Counted from the stretch's first letter, positions 14,511-23,449 are shown. The stretch is DNA of 26,049 nt from Spirochaetia bacterium UBA2205 (GCA_002328585.1 DCUV01000018.1:1-26049); one strand, 5' to 3'. Numbers and translations: made by a program. Notes: generated by a model not told the origin, from the letters alone.

Positions 14511-16898
14511 ATGAATACTGTTGAACATCTGGCGAAAGTTATTGCTCAAGATATGCACCTTGAAGAAAAAACTATCAATGAGCTGCACCATCTTTTTACC
14601 ATAAGCGATGACGATACAAAGGCAATAGAAAAGCTACAGGAAATCATTAAATTGTCACCTGATTTCTGGGAGAATTTCTACACCCGTTGCTTAAGGAACA
14701 CTGCATTGCAAAAAATTATTGATTCGCAATTTTTAAAAAATAATAAACGCGCCATCATTGACTACTTTATAAAATTACCAGCACAACAAATTGATTACGA
14801 TTACGTCATTAACCGATTTGCCATAGGCATACAGCTTGAAAAAGCAACTGTAAAGCCAATCCTTTTTGCAAACATCTTGAGCAATTTTTATTTACAGCTC
14901 ATACGCTATTGTGAGGATATAATTCATGATACATCACTTCTTGCAGAGATAATACAATCATACCTGAAGATTGTTTTTTTAGATTTAACATTGATACTGC
15001 ATGCCTATTTTTTTATGAAGGAAAAAAAGCTGTCCGATGCAAAAAAGGAACTGGAGCGTCTGGGAAGGTCATATCGTTTAATCCATGAAATCAATGATCT
15101 TATTGTTCGCACAAACGATGAACATACCCTGTATGAAACTGTTGTAAAGATACTGGTTGCCGTTGGCAATTTTGACCTTGCATGGATTGGTATGGTCGAT
15201 AAACAGCTCAATGTGATACCTGTTGCATCGTATGGAGCAACACAGTACCTTAATGATATCTATATCAGCGTTGACCCATCATTGCCCGAAGGGAATGGCC
15301 CTACGGGAACTGCAATCCGGAAAAAAACCATAATCAGGATTAATTACCCCGATGAAGATTCGCGCTTTAGCCCGTGGAAGGAACGTGCTGCACAGTTTGA
15401 TTTTAAATCCATTGTAGCAATACCCATCATCGTTGATGACAGTACCCATGCAATTGGCGCCATTACTCTATATTCACGCAATGAACACTTTGTCACGCTG
15501 GGTGAAGCGGCACTTCTGCAAGAGGTTGCCAATGATATCTCCTTTGCAATAGACCATATACGAAAAAATAAAAGGCTGGAAAAGATTCTTTTTTATGATG
15601 AGCTTACCGGTCTGGGGAATTACAATTACTTTTTATCTGCCCTTACCTCACAGATACAGTTAGCCTCATCACAAACGATGCAATTGGCTGTCGTTACTAT
15701 CGATATTGATAACTTTACTGCCATTAATAATTCTTTTAGCTTCAATACAGGGGATGCCATACTGCGTGAATATCGCAACCGACTTCAGAATAGTATTGAT
15801 GCAAACCTCATTGCACGCGATGGCGATGAGTTCTTTATACTCTATCCTTACATGGATGAGATGGAGCTGACATCCTTTATCAGTGACCTTAAAATGATTG
15901 CCGCAAAACCATTAAATGCTATAAGCGATGAACTTGTTATATCGTACTGCATTGGCATTGCAACCTATCCCAACGATGGCAAAACTGCTGAGGAGCTTCT
16001 TAATAAATCACGGATCGCCCTGACCGAGGCAAAAAAGAAAGGGAGCGGCAGTATATGCTACTATTCTGAAAAGCTCTTCCAGAAAAGCATAGCAAAAATT
16101 GCTCTGGAAAAGGAATTGCGCAACGCATTCAAAAACAACGAATTTATCCTTTACTATCAGCCAAAAATAGCTATAGCTTCACGGAATATTTCAGGACTGG
16201 AAGCGCTGTTACGATGGAACCATCCTGAAAAAGGATTGCTTATGCCTTCCGATTTTATTGCTATTCTGGAATCAACTGATATGATAATCCAGATAGGGAA
16301 ATGGGTTGCAGCAGAGGTGTCCCGACAGGTGCAGATTAATCCAATGTTTCAGGAAAAAAGCTTTATCATGTCATTTAACGTCTCCCCCAATCAATTTTAT
16401 GATTCAGCATTTATATTTGACATAATCAAAACAGTTAAAAGCTCGGCTATCAATCCCTGCAATTTAGAAATAGAAGTGACTGAAAATCTTTTGATGTCGG
16501 ATGCTGATGATGTTATTGATACCTGCAATAAATTACAACAATTTGGCATTAACATTTCAATAGATGATTTTGGAACAGGTTATTCGTCGCTATCATATCT
16601 TAAAAAGATGCCGGTATCCACGTTAAAAATAGATGCATCTTTTGTAAATGGCTTGCCGCATAACAAAGATGATGTTGAAATTGTCAAAACCGTCATTCTT
16701 TTAGCCCATTCACTGGGTAAAAAAACTATTGCTGAAGGAGTTGAAACCAGGGAACAATTAGATGTTCTTGTAGTTCTGGGGATTGATGAGGTTCAGGGAT
16801 ATTATTTTTCAAAACCAATGCCCATCCATGAATGTGTTGATTATTGTAAAAATTTTAATCCCGGCAATTATTTTTTTAACGTAACAAATATCCGGTAA
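14511..16898 (+). CDS. Globin-sensor-like, GAF, GGDEF, EAL protein
   Basis: A 795-residue cyclic-di-GMP protein. Residues 1-170 are helical and resemble the protoglobin fold of globin-coupled sensors (FWENFYTRCLRN, then YVINRFAIGIQLEK), but the proximal heme histidine expected after R-x-x-I-G is missing (Q108/L109). A coiled linker leads to a GAF domain (about 200-345), a GGDEF domain (355-520) with DGDEF at 437-441 in place of GGDEF, and an EAL domain (535-775). The EAL residues are intact: E564 in LEALLRW, N624 in FNVSPNQF, EVTEN, IDDFGTG, LKID, AEGVE and QGYYFSKP. It is thus probably an active c-di-GMP phosphodiesterase whose GGDEF part may be regulatory or weakly cyclase-active. No signal peptide; cytoplasmic. 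Confidence 0.9.
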   Translation: MNTVEHLAKVIAQDMHLEEKTINELHHLFTISDDDTKAIEKLQEIIKLSPDFWENFYTRCLRNTALQKIIDSQFLKNNKRAIIDYFIKLPAQQIDYDYVINRFAIGIQLEKATVKPILFANILSNFYLQLIRYCEDIIHDTSLLAEIIQSYLKIVFLDLTLILHAYFFMKEKKLSDAKKELERLGRSYRLIHEINDLIVRTNDEHTLYETVVKILVAVGNFDLAWIGMVDKQLNVIPVASYGATQYLNDIYISVDPSLPEGNGPTGTAIRKKTIIRINYPDEDSRFSPWKERAAQFDFKSIVAIPIIVDDSTHAIGAITLYSRNEHFVTLGEAALLQEVANDISFAIDHIRKNKRLEKILFYDELTGLGNYNYFLSALTSQIQLASSQTMQLAVVTIDIDNFTAINNSFSFNTGDAILREYRNRLQNSIDANLIARDGDEFFILYPYMDEMELTSFISDLKMIAAKPLNAISDELVISYCIGIATYPNDGKTAEELLNKSRIALTEAKKKGSGSICYYSEKLFQKSIAKIALEKELRNAFKNNEFILYYQPKIAIASRNISGLEALLRWNHPEKGLLMPSDFIAILESTDMIIQIGKWVAAEVSRQVQINPMFQEKSFIMSFNVSPNQFYDSAFIFDIIKTVKSSAINPCNLEIEVTENLLMSDADDVIDTCNKLQQFGINISIDDFGTGYSSLSYLKKMPVSTLKIDASFVNGLPHNKDDVEIVKTVILLAHSLGKKTIAEGVETREQLDVLVVLGIDEVQGYYFSKPMPIHECVDYCKNFNPGNYFFNVTNIR

Positions 16899-17098
16899 TA
16901 TCGCATTGTCCGTCATGGTACATTGATTGCAAGCACAACATAGCAATAAAATAATTCCTTGACTTTCATTGCCATGCATAACCTTTTTATATAGAAGTAA
17001 TGATACACTCAAACTTTCAAGGAAAAACCCGTGATTCCCATTATAGGTAAATGCCATGCAGGTAGCATTGGCAGCTATGGCAGAACTTTTTCATTGCT

Positions 17099-18106
17099 AT
17101 GAAATATAACGATATGAAAGCAAAGGCAATAGCTCTGTATTCTGGTGGACTGGATAGCCTGCTTGCTGCAGCGATAGTTGCTCGTCAGGGAGTTGGAGTT
17201 ATTGGACTGCACTGTATCTTGCCATCAGTTGACCCCCAAAAACCTCCTGAAAGCCTTGCGGCTGCACAACTGGCAAAGCAGATTGATATTCCACTGGAAT
17301 ACTACCGCTGCGACGAACAGTATATGCAGGTTATTGCACATCCAGAGCATGGTTATGGTAAACGTGCAAATCCCTGCATTGACTGTAAAATTTTCTTTTT
17401 ACAAAAAGCAAAGGAGTATATGCAAAGGCATAATGCTTTGTTTGTCATTACCGGTGATGTGGTTGGTCAAAGGCCCATGTCACAGTACAAAGCTATGTTG
17501 CGACATATAGAAAAAGAAAGCGGGCTTGAAGGGATACTGCTGCGCCCGTTATCGGCAAAGCTGCTACCACCAACCATACCTGAACAAAAGGGTATTGTCA
17601 ACAGGGATGTACTCTATGCGATATCAGGTCGTTCACGTCAGCAGCAGATGCAATTAGCACAGGATTTAGGGATACGGAATTTTCAGTCGCCTGCTGGTGG
17701 TTGCTTTTTAACCATGCCCCAGATTGCATCACGGGTAAAAGACCTGTTTGCCCATCCTCCTTACAGCACCCTTGATCTTTTCCTTGTCACCATTGGGAGG
17801 CACTATCGGTTACATGATAAAGCAAGTATCATAGTAGCCCGCAATGAAGAAGAATGCATAATACTTGACAGATATAAACAGCATGCTGATTTTTATCTAG
17901 AGCCAGATTTTAAAGGTCCTGTCATGTATGGCAGGGGAACCATTACGCAAAACGACTATCTACTTCTTACACAGATTATAGCTCGATATGGCAGTCCAAC
18001 AATGACAGAAAATAGTATTGCACTATTAATACAGGGACAGCGCATGCATAATCTCATGGTTGATAAACCCATAGATGATGCTCTGTTAAATCAAATGCGG
18101 ATATAA
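17099..18106 (+). CDS. PP-loop ATP-pyrophosphatase, tRNA sulfurtransferase-like
   Basis: A 335-residue enzyme with the N-type PP-loop SGGLDS (15-20) for ATP binding. Cysteines at NPCIDCK (C93, C96) and in SPAGGCFL (C202), plus VITGDVVGQRPMSQ (117-129), place it with ThiI/MnmA-type tRNA thiolases. Such enzymes adenylate a tRNA base and replace oxygen with sulfur through cysteine persulfide. No THUMP or rhodanese domain is present, so it is neither complete ThiI nor MnmA; the exact tRNA site is unknown. The C-terminal 100 residues (IIVARNEEEC..., GPVMYGRG) resemble a domain that follows the PP-loop in related proteins. No good ribosome site is seen before ATG 17099 or ATG 17114. purN follows after 27 bases. 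Confidence 0.75.
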   Translation: MKYNDMKAKAIALYSGGLDSLLAAAIVARQGVGVIGLHCILPSVDPQKPPESLAAAQLAKQIDIPLEYYRCDEQYMQVIAHPEHGYGKRANPCIDCKIFFLQKAKEYMQRHNALFVITGDVVGQRPMSQYKAMLRHIEKESGLEGILLRPLSAKLLPPTIPEQKGIVNRDVLYAISGRSRQQQMQLAQDLGIRNFQSPAGGCFLTMPQIASRVKDLFAHPPYSTLDLFLVTIGRHYRLHDKASIIVARNEEECIILDRYKQHADFYLEPDFKGPVMYGRGTITQNDYLLLTQIIARYGSPTMTENSIALLIQGQRMHNLMVDKPIDDALLNQMRI

Positions 18107-18133
18107 TATTGTTTATGGCACCGGAGTAATACA

Positions 18134-18742
18134 ATGAAAAAAACTGTATCATTTTTAGTTTCAGGACGTGGCTCAAACTTCCATGCTGTTGCAAAAGCCA
18201 TCATGAAGGGCACCATACCTGCAAAAATGGGGGTTGTTATTTCTGATACCGAAGGGGTCAGAGCCCTTGACATTGCACAGGAACTATCCATCCCGTCTTT
18301 TTTTATTAACCCCAAACAGTATAAAAGCCGCCAGGAACATGAAAAAGCCATGGTACAATTGTTGGGTGAATACAATACCGATGTCGTTGTTACAGCAGGC
18401 TACATGCGCCTGTTAACACCGTATTTTGTACATGAATTTAAAAATAAAATTATCAATATACACCCTGCTCTTCTGCCAGCATTTCCCGGTACACATGCAC
18501 AGCGGCAAGCTCTGGAATATGGTGTAAAGATTTCTGGATGCACAACGCACTTTATTGATGAGGGCACCGATTCAGGTCCAATTATTTTGCAAAAAGCTGT
18601 CCCCGTTTATGACGATGATACCGAGGATACCTTATCGGCGCGCATCCTCAAGGAAGAGCATCAACTATTGATTGAATCAGTACGGCTTTTCTGCAAGGAT
18701 AAGATTGTCATTAAAGGTAGAAAAGTTTATATTGTGCGATAG
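18134..18742 (+). CDS. purN: Phosphoribosylglycinamide formyltransferase
   Basis: PurN transfers a formyl group from 10-formyl-tetrahydrofolate to GAR in purine synthesis. The 202-residue protein is of usual size and keeps the phosphate-binding SGRGSN (10-15) and the catalytic set N108 and H110 in INIHPALLPAFPG and D146 in DEGTDSGPI. GGAG precedes the ATG by about eight bases. It stands apart from other pur genes and follows the PP-loop gene closely, so the two probably share a transcript. The stop codon lies within a copy of the word TGCGATAGTTACTG, and GGGGTCAGAGCC occurs inside the gene (18254-18265). Confidence 0.95.
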   Translation: MKKTVSFLVSGRGSNFHAVAKAIMKGTIPAKMGVVISDTEGVRALDIAQELSIPSFFINPKQYKSRQEHEKAMVQLLGEYNTDVVVTAGYMRLLTPYFVHEFKNKIINIHPALLPAFPGTHAQRQALEYGVKISGCTTHFIDEGTDSGPIILQKAVPVYDDDTEDTLSARILKEEHQLLIESVRLFCKDKIVIKGRKVYIVR

Positions 18743-18889
18743 TTACTGCTGAATACGCTTTCCGGGTTAAAAAAATACTTGCAAAATTTACACTAATCAG
18801 TATTTTTTTATTACGATATCATTGTATTTATTCTGGGATGATGCATAGTTGCTATGTAGCCGCACAAATAGTGTTACTATGTAACACCA

Positions 18890-19165
18890 CTGTCATGGTG
18901 AATGATGACGTCTGTGTTGGGCGAAACGTCATTCTGAACGGAGTACCTGTACTGAGCGAAGTCGAAGTGAACAATCTCGCCGTTTTATGTGGCTGTCATC
19001 CTGCGACAAAGGCGGAGGTTCTCATCGTTTTGTGAACGAATGTCATCCTGAACCATGTCCTGAACTGGGTTCAGGATCTAATGTTGCATATCTGGATTCC
19101 GGAACAAGTCCGGAATGACGGTCGCGGCACAATAGATTCCGCGTCAAGCACAGAATGACATAAAT
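18890..19165. repeat. Cluster of dispersed palindromic repeats
   Basis: The gap after purN is dense in short inverted repeats of a type scattered through many genomes. ATCCTGAAC (19045-19053) pairs with GTTCAGGAT (19069-19077). ATTCCGGA (19096-19103) pairs with TCCGGAAT (19109-19116) and is followed by GACGG; a degenerate second unit, GATTCCGCGTCAAGCACAGAATGAC, follows at about 19135. Earlier, CGTCATTCTGAACGGAG and TGAGCGAAGTCGAAGTGAAC (18920-18975) belong to the same kind. Base composition is richer in G and C than the surroundings. The open frame at 18838-19035 is an accident of this sequence. Confidence 0.7.
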
Positions 19166-19195
19166 GTATAATTCAATTTTTTGAGGAGGAATCAC

Positions 19196-19744
19196 ATGGG
19201 ATTAATTGCAATACTTTTATTATGTGTTTTTTATCTAGGATTAATCATAATCATCTATGAATACTATATGCTATTTTCATCAAAAGATGAATATACAAAA
19301 CAGGAATTAAAAGGTGTTATTACTGGCATTCCTGACCACTGGATGCCATTACTGTCACAATTCAGATTATTCCCTATTTATGCACTGACATCACTTATCG
19401 TTGGAATTCTCATCCCTCTGCTATCATATAACTGGTTCTTTCAATCATCTATATTTTCTATACTTTTATTTATCATTTTACCACAGGTTCGCCGTTCATA
19501 TGAACCAATGAAAGTTACCATAACCGACTCCATCTGGGATACCATAGCGGCTGCACTATCAGAATACCACGAGATAATGATAGTATTCTTCAGCATAGGC
19601 ACTGTAGCATCATTAACATATTGCTGGATAGCAAATCGTGAATTGTCATTTCTATGGTTCTTTGTCAACGCAATCATTATATGTGTTATCATATTTTTTA
19701 CATTGGTATCCATAGATAAAGAAAATAATAAAGACAATCGTTAA
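19196..19744 (+). CDS. Small membrane protein, unknown function
   Basis: A 182-residue protein with about five hydrophobic segments: residues 2-24, 58-78, 80-95, 124-142 and 149-172. A more polar region, TDSIWDTIAAALSEYHEIM, lies before the last pair. GAGGAGG at 19183-19189 fixes the ATG at 19196. I do not recognise the family. It stands alone between the repeat cluster and the lipoprotein gene, and no partner is suggested by the context. Confidence 0.75.
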   Translation: MGLIAILLLCVFYLGLIIIIYEYYMLFSSKDEYTKQELKGVITGIPDHWMPLLSQFRLFPIYALTSLIVGILIPLLSYNWFFQSSIFSILLFIILPQVRRSYEPMKVTITDSIWDTIAAALSEYHEIMIVFFSIGTVASLTYCWIANRELSFLWFFVNAIIICVIIFFTLVSIDKENNKDNR

Positions 19745-19839
19745 TTTTTTGCACTTTTTTGCCTAATGCATAGTACTACAATTTATTATTTTCTGAACAA
19801 TGTAAGTTCATACGATAACCAAAATTTTTATTTTTTATG

Positions 19840-19868
19840 TTGACGGTTTTATTAAATTTTTGTACTAT
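19840..19868 (+). promoter_or_regulatory. Promoter of the lipoprotein gene
   Basis: TTGACG (19840-19845), 17 bases, then TACTAT (19863-19868). The start near 19875 gives an 85-base leader that contains the 20-bp palindrome at 19921. Confidence 0.6.
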
Positions 19869-19920
19869 TTACTGAGTGTACGGCTTATGCCATGTACATA
19901 TAGTGGTAATTAATAATATA

Positions 19921-19940
19921 TCAGGGGGTTAACCCCCTGA
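19921..19940. promoter_or_regulatory. Perfect 20-bp palindrome in the lipoprotein leader
   Basis: TCAGGGGGTTAACCCCCTGA is fully self-complementary. It ends six bases before the GGAGGAG ribosome site of the gene at 19960 and follows its promoter. It could be an operator for a dimeric protein or, as RNA, a GC-rich hairpin that protects the transcript or controls access to the ribosome site. Confidence 0.75.
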
Positions 19941-19959
19941 AGAGAAGGAGGAGTCTTAT

Positions 19960-20412
19960 ATGAAAAAATTTTTGTTAGTTGCATTAATAGCTGTTGTTAC
20001 AATTAGTTTTACAGCATGCGGTAGTTCCAAAATGGGTGGACAGGTAAAAGGGGATAGCTTTATTTCTGAAGGCTGGGTAACACCTGATATTTTCAGAGTT
20101 ACTGCTACTGGTACTCCAAAGCCAGGACTTAAAAATAAGATTCAAAGACGTGGAACAGCAAAAGAAGCTGCACAGATAATGGCTGAGAAGCGAATAATTG
20201 AAAAATTTGTTGGTGCTCGATTAGAAGGTGCTGCAGGAGCTGCTGATTATGCATCAACCGGTGTGGCTGTTGCGAAAGAATTTGGCGGTTTGGTAAAAGG
20301 TGGCACAATTGTAAAGGAAACCTATGATGATGATGATAACTGTGAAATCATATATCAGGTTGAGAAAAAGGGATTAAAGAAAGAAGTTGAAGGCGGTGCT
20401 TACGAGCGATAA
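19960..20412 (+). CDS. LPP20-like lipoprotein
   Basis: A 150-residue lipoprotein. The signal sequence MKKFLLVALIAVVTISFTAC ends at lipobox cysteine C20. The mature part, GWVTPDIFRVTATGTPKP followed by a helix AAQIMAEKRIIEKFVGARLEGA, resembles the LPP20-type lipoproteins of spirochaetes and other bacteria, in which a conserved Ala-rich helix precedes a beta-rich end. It is expected in the periplasm-facing membrane or outer membrane; function is not known. GGAGGAG lies seven bases before the ATG. It has its own promoter and a strong terminator, so it is a single-gene unit, probably well expressed. Confidence 0.85.
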   Translation: MKKFLLVALIAVVTISFTACGSSKMGGQVKGDSFISEGWVTPDIFRVTATGTPKPGLKNKIQRRGTAKEAAQIMAEKRIIEKFVGARLEGAAGAADYASTGVAVAKEFGGLVKGGTIVKETYDDDDNCEIIYQVEKKGLKKEVEGGAYER

Positions 20413-20439
20413 TTGAGGTAATACAATAACATCATATTC

Positions 20440-20469
20440 AAAGCAGGCACGCCTTTCGCCTGCTTTTTT
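20440..20469 (+). terminator. Intrinsic terminator of the lipoprotein gene
   Basis: AAAGCAGGC (20440-20448), loop ACGCCTTTC, GCCTGCTTT (20458-20466), followed by more T residues. It lies about 28 bases after the stop codon. Confidence 0.9.
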
Positions 20470-20513
20470 ATTGATACTATTTCTACTATTTCATCAATGA
20501 ATTCATATGACTG

Positions 20514-21335
20514 TTATCTCCATTCAACCAAAGCCTTGCGTTTTGGTATACGATAGTATTTTGCCATGGGATACCCTGTCATTATTGTACCATATATACC
20601 ATTACAATCTGGAATACTCAAAGCTTTCCTTAACGGAGGATATGTCATAGCACACCATGTAAAATATCCTGCCCAGCACGAGCCCAATCCCAGGGCAGGA
20701 GCTATAAGTTCTAAATGTGTAAGAGCTATAGCACATGAAGTTGCGGTATTTGGATTGTTTTTCTTACCATGTGCTATTATAACCACTGGTGCATTGTGCA
20801 TGACAACATCAACGCCCAAAGCCCATGCTCGGGTAATCATGTCAAAATGCATGCTTTTACCTATATCCGGAGCATTGTTAAGCATCTCCCGCATCCAGTT
20901 GATTACATGCAGGGTTAATTCTTTTATTATTTCTTTATCAGTAAAAATTAAATACTCAACAGTTTGTGAGTTATGCCCGGTGGGAGCATATGCTGTAATT
21001 TCAATTAATTTTTCAAGTATTTCTTTCTCTACTGTTTTATTTTTAAATCTGCGGATAGATCGCCTTGCCTTAAAATAATTTCCTATAGTTTCAATACCTG
21101 GATTCCAATTTGGTGCAACACTATGACATTCTTCAACCTTCATTGATGTTAAACTTAACGCTCCATATGGGCAAACAGCGATACAGTGCCCACAATTAAG
21201 ACACATATTTTCTGCATTGTGTACTGTTTCTGGTATCCCTGTATCACTGTTCAATGTAATTATCTTCATGGGACATTCCAGCACACACAATTTATCTTTT
21301 TTACATTTATCTGTATCAATTATTACTGCTGACAT
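20514..21335 (-). CDS. Ferredoxin-nitroreductase fusion protein
   Basis: A 273-residue fusion of an iron-sulfur domain (1-60) and a nitroreductase-type flavin domain (85-273). The first cysteine set is C-x5-C-x3-CP (C11, C17, C21), a common variant in this group; the second is a full 4Fe-4S motif, C45-x2-C48-x2-C51-x3-C55-P. The flavin domain starts RRSIRRFKNKTVEKE and has APTGHNSQTVEYLIF. Such proteins reduce nitro or other substrates with electrons from the iron-sulfur part; they occur mostly in anaerobes. The substrate is unknown. AAGGAT lies before the ATG. The PhzF-like gene lies upstream on the same strand, about 150 bases away. Confidence 0.9.
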   Translation of the reverse strand: MSAVIIDTDKCKKDKLCVLECPMKIITLNSDTGIPETVHNAENMCLNCGHCIAVCPYGALSLTSMKVEECHSVAPNWNPGIETIGNYFKARRSIRRFKNKTVEKEILEKLIEITAYAPTGHNSQTVEYLIFTDKEIIKELTLHVINWMREMLNNAPDIGKSMHFDMITRAWALGVDVVMHNAPVVIIAHGKKNNPNTATSCAIALTHLELIAPALGLGSCWAGYFTWCAMTYPPLRKALSIPDCNGIYGTIMTGYPMAKYYRIPKRKALVEWR

Positions 21336-21491
21336 GCTTTATTATCCTTTCAATATAATATTCTTATCAGTTTAATTTATTACTGAAATAAATTATGGAT
21401 ATCTCTCAAAATCAGATTTTTCATTATTCAATATATGATAAAACAATTTTTCAATACTTGTTTCCACAAGATTATGTCCATAATCTAAATA

Positions 21492-22310
21492 TCAGAGGTT
21501 ATCCTGCACATAACAAACTTCCTGAATGTCGAATTCACCTTTCAAAACAGTTATCGCTGTTCCACCAATAAACACCCTGCTATCATTCACTTCAACCTTT
21601 AACATCCCGCCACGCTGTGAAGCCTGATATGCAATAAAGTTATTTTTATGCAATTTCTTTTGCCAGTAAGGTCCTAAACAACAATGTGCTGATCCAGTCA
21701 CCGGATCTTCATTTACTCCAATTCCAGGTGCAAAAAATCGTGACACAAAATCAAATTCGTTTATTGAAGATTGTGCAGTAATGATAACACCGCGACTATC
21801 AAGGTTTTTCAAGGCAATAAAATCAGGACTAGCTTCAATAACTTCCTTATCAGATTCTACTTCTATCAGGTAATCCATCCTATTTTTGCCTGTAAAAACA
21901 GGTTCTATTCCTAATGCATCAATGATCCATTGCTGGATTGAATATTCAATTGATTCCTCTTTTGGGAAATCCATTATAATTGTATCGCCCTGACTCTTTA
22001 CCAAAAGCAAACCGCTTCTGGTATAAAATCTAATCATTTGATCTGGATTAATAATCTGCTGTTGATAAAGAATATGAGCTGTCGCCAATGTGGCATGCCC
22101 GCATAGATCCACTTCCTGTAATGGTGCAAACCAGCGTAATGAAAAACCATCATCCTGTTTCATAACAAAGGCCGTTTCAGGACAATTCATTTCATACGCT
22201 ATAGCTTGCATTAGTTGATCAGATATTATAGAAGACAATACACACACAGATGCAGGATTACCTTTGAATGGCTCTTGTGTAAAGGCATCAACAATATAGA
22301 GTGGTATCAC
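21492..22310 (-). CDS. PhzF-family isomerase-like protein
   Basis: A 272-residue protein of the PhzF/diaminopimelate-epimerase fold. Signatures are IVDAFTQEPFKGNPASVCVL (6-25), the catalytic-type glutamate E45 in NCPETAFV, DLCGHATLATAHIL and GVNEDPVTGSAHCCLGPYW. Family members catalyse isomerisation without a cofactor; PhzF itself acts in phenazine synthesis, but no phenazine genes are present, so the substrate is unknown. No clear ribosome site precedes the ATG. It may share a transcript with the ferredoxin-nitroreductase gene downstream. Confidence 0.88.
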   Translation of the reverse strand: MIPLYIVDAFTQEPFKGNPASVCVLSSIISDQLMQAIAYEMNCPETAFVMKQDDGFSLRWFAPLQEVDLCGHATLATAHILYQQQIINPDQMIRFYTRSGLLLVKSQGDTIIMDFPKEESIEYSIQQWIIDALGIEPVFTGKNRMDYLIEVESDKEVIEASPDFIALKNLDSRGVIITAQSSINEFDFVSRFFAPGIGVNEDPVTGSAHCCLGPYWQKKLHKNNFIAYQASQRGGMLKVEVNDSRVFIGGTAITVLKGEFDIQEVCYVQDNL

Positions 22311-22634
22311 TTTTTTTCAACCTTTTCAATGTTATTAAATAAATAGCATAGCATTTTTCTTTAGTAATTTGTCTCATCTATCATGTCAATAAGTTCACTA
22401 AAAAAAGTTATTAAAATTACATGCTGATAATATTATTATGATATATAGTATAATCTTTTAATTTTAGTAGTTTATAAATTTTCATAAACCATCCATATGT
22501 CATTATACTTAATTTAACGTGTACAATGCCGGGAGTAAGTACAATATATTCTTCTAACATTTTTTGTAGTTTATTTATTTTTCTACTATATCATTAAAAT
22601 TGAAATTACGATAATCATACACTAAAATAACTTT
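22311..22634. other. AT-rich divergent gap
   Basis: This gap separates the minus-strand PhzF-like gene from the plus-strand DUF6675 gene. A weak plus-strand promoter is TTGTAG (22564-22569), 17 bases, TATATC (22587-22592). No gene, repeat or strong hairpin is visible. Confidence 0.4.
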
Positions 22635-23381
22635 ATGAATAAAAATATAATAATAACAATTTTTGTAATTACTTTATCCTGGACAAATATTGTCAATGGA
22701 CAATTACCATTACCAGAACATAGTATCGCAAAAAAAAATCTTATTATCAAAAGTAATCAAGTTTCATTAGCACCAGTTTATTCAATATCACAATATACAA
22801 AAAGGAACTTAACTATTGATAAACCAACGCTGGGGATTGAAGCATTATATATATTTCCAAAGCATAACAATATAAAAAATTTTTATACCTCTGCAAGAAA
22901 GTTATATATCATCAATGTGCTCCACGCTATAAGTACCATGGAAGGGATGCAATATTATTCACAATCTAAGGGGAAAATGAGTACTCTCTTTGAAAAATCA
23001 TATATGATAAATAACAAAACAATGGCACGTGTACCCGATCCAAAAATTAGTGTATTAAAACCCGAATATAGCTTTTATGCTTTACAAAAGGATAATATTC
23101 TGGGTCAAAACATATATTACTATACTATAACAATATACTCGAAGTACATCATGTTTACAGTACAAAATAGTACTGCCATAACATACGGATTATTGACATT
23201 AATAAACAAAGAAAAATTTAAACTTTATGGATTCATTGTAGAAGATAGAGAGAATATAAATATATATCTTGTTTATTCAATCAATACAAGACATCTATTA
23301 ATACCTATTCAAAAACTTACTATATCATTACAAAACCGTGCTGATGCTATTGCATTATGGATTTATAAAAGATTATCATAG
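22635..23381 (+). CDS. DUF6675-like exported protein
   Basis: A 248-residue protein with an N-terminal signal peptide (MNKNIIITIFVITLSWTNIV, likely cut after VNG at about 22). The central part, LYIINVLHAISTMEGMQYYSQSKGKMSTLFEKSYMI, with later PDP, YALQKDNILGQNIYYYTI and LYGFIVEDRENI, resembles the spirochaetal DUF6675 family as I remember it. Function is unknown; it should be periplasmic or outer-membrane linked. Codon use is very AT-rich. No obvious ribosome site precedes the ATG. It stands alone and is read towards the 5S gene. Confidence 0.7.
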   Translation: MNKNIIITIFVITLSWTNIVNGQLPLPEHSIAKKNLIIKSNQVSLAPVYSISQYTKRNLTIDKPTLGIEALYIFPKHNNIKNFYTSARKLYIINVLHAISTMEGMQYYSQSKGKMSTLFEKSYMINNKTMARVPDPKISVLKPEYSFYALQKDNILGQNIYYYTITIYSKYIMFTVQNSTAITYGLLTLINKEKFKLYGFIVEDRENINIYLVYSINTRHLLIPIQKLTISLQNRADAIALWIYKRLS

Positions 23382-23425
23382 TAAATCGAATATAAAACAA
23401 TTTTTCATACACGAACATAATAAAA

Positions 23426-23449
23426 AAACCATCCTATAGGGGATGGTTT
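23426..23449 (-). terminator. Terminator of the 5S rRNA gene
   Basis: On the minus strand AAACCATCC, loop CCTATA, GGATGGTTT is followed by a run of T residues (complement of 23421-23428). It lies about 30 bases after the 5S 3' end; on the plus strand it may also end the DUF6675 transcript. Confidence 0.85.

Noticed and set aside
17099..18106. Assignment of the PP-loop protein as MnmA, ThiI or a tRNA selenation enzyme
   Set aside because: It lacks the THUMP and rhodanese domains and the full MnmA layout; nearness to sel genes alone does not support a selenium role.
18838..19035. A 65-codon open frame after purN
   Set aside because: It is composed of dispersed repeat sequence and has no ribosome site or protein-like pattern.
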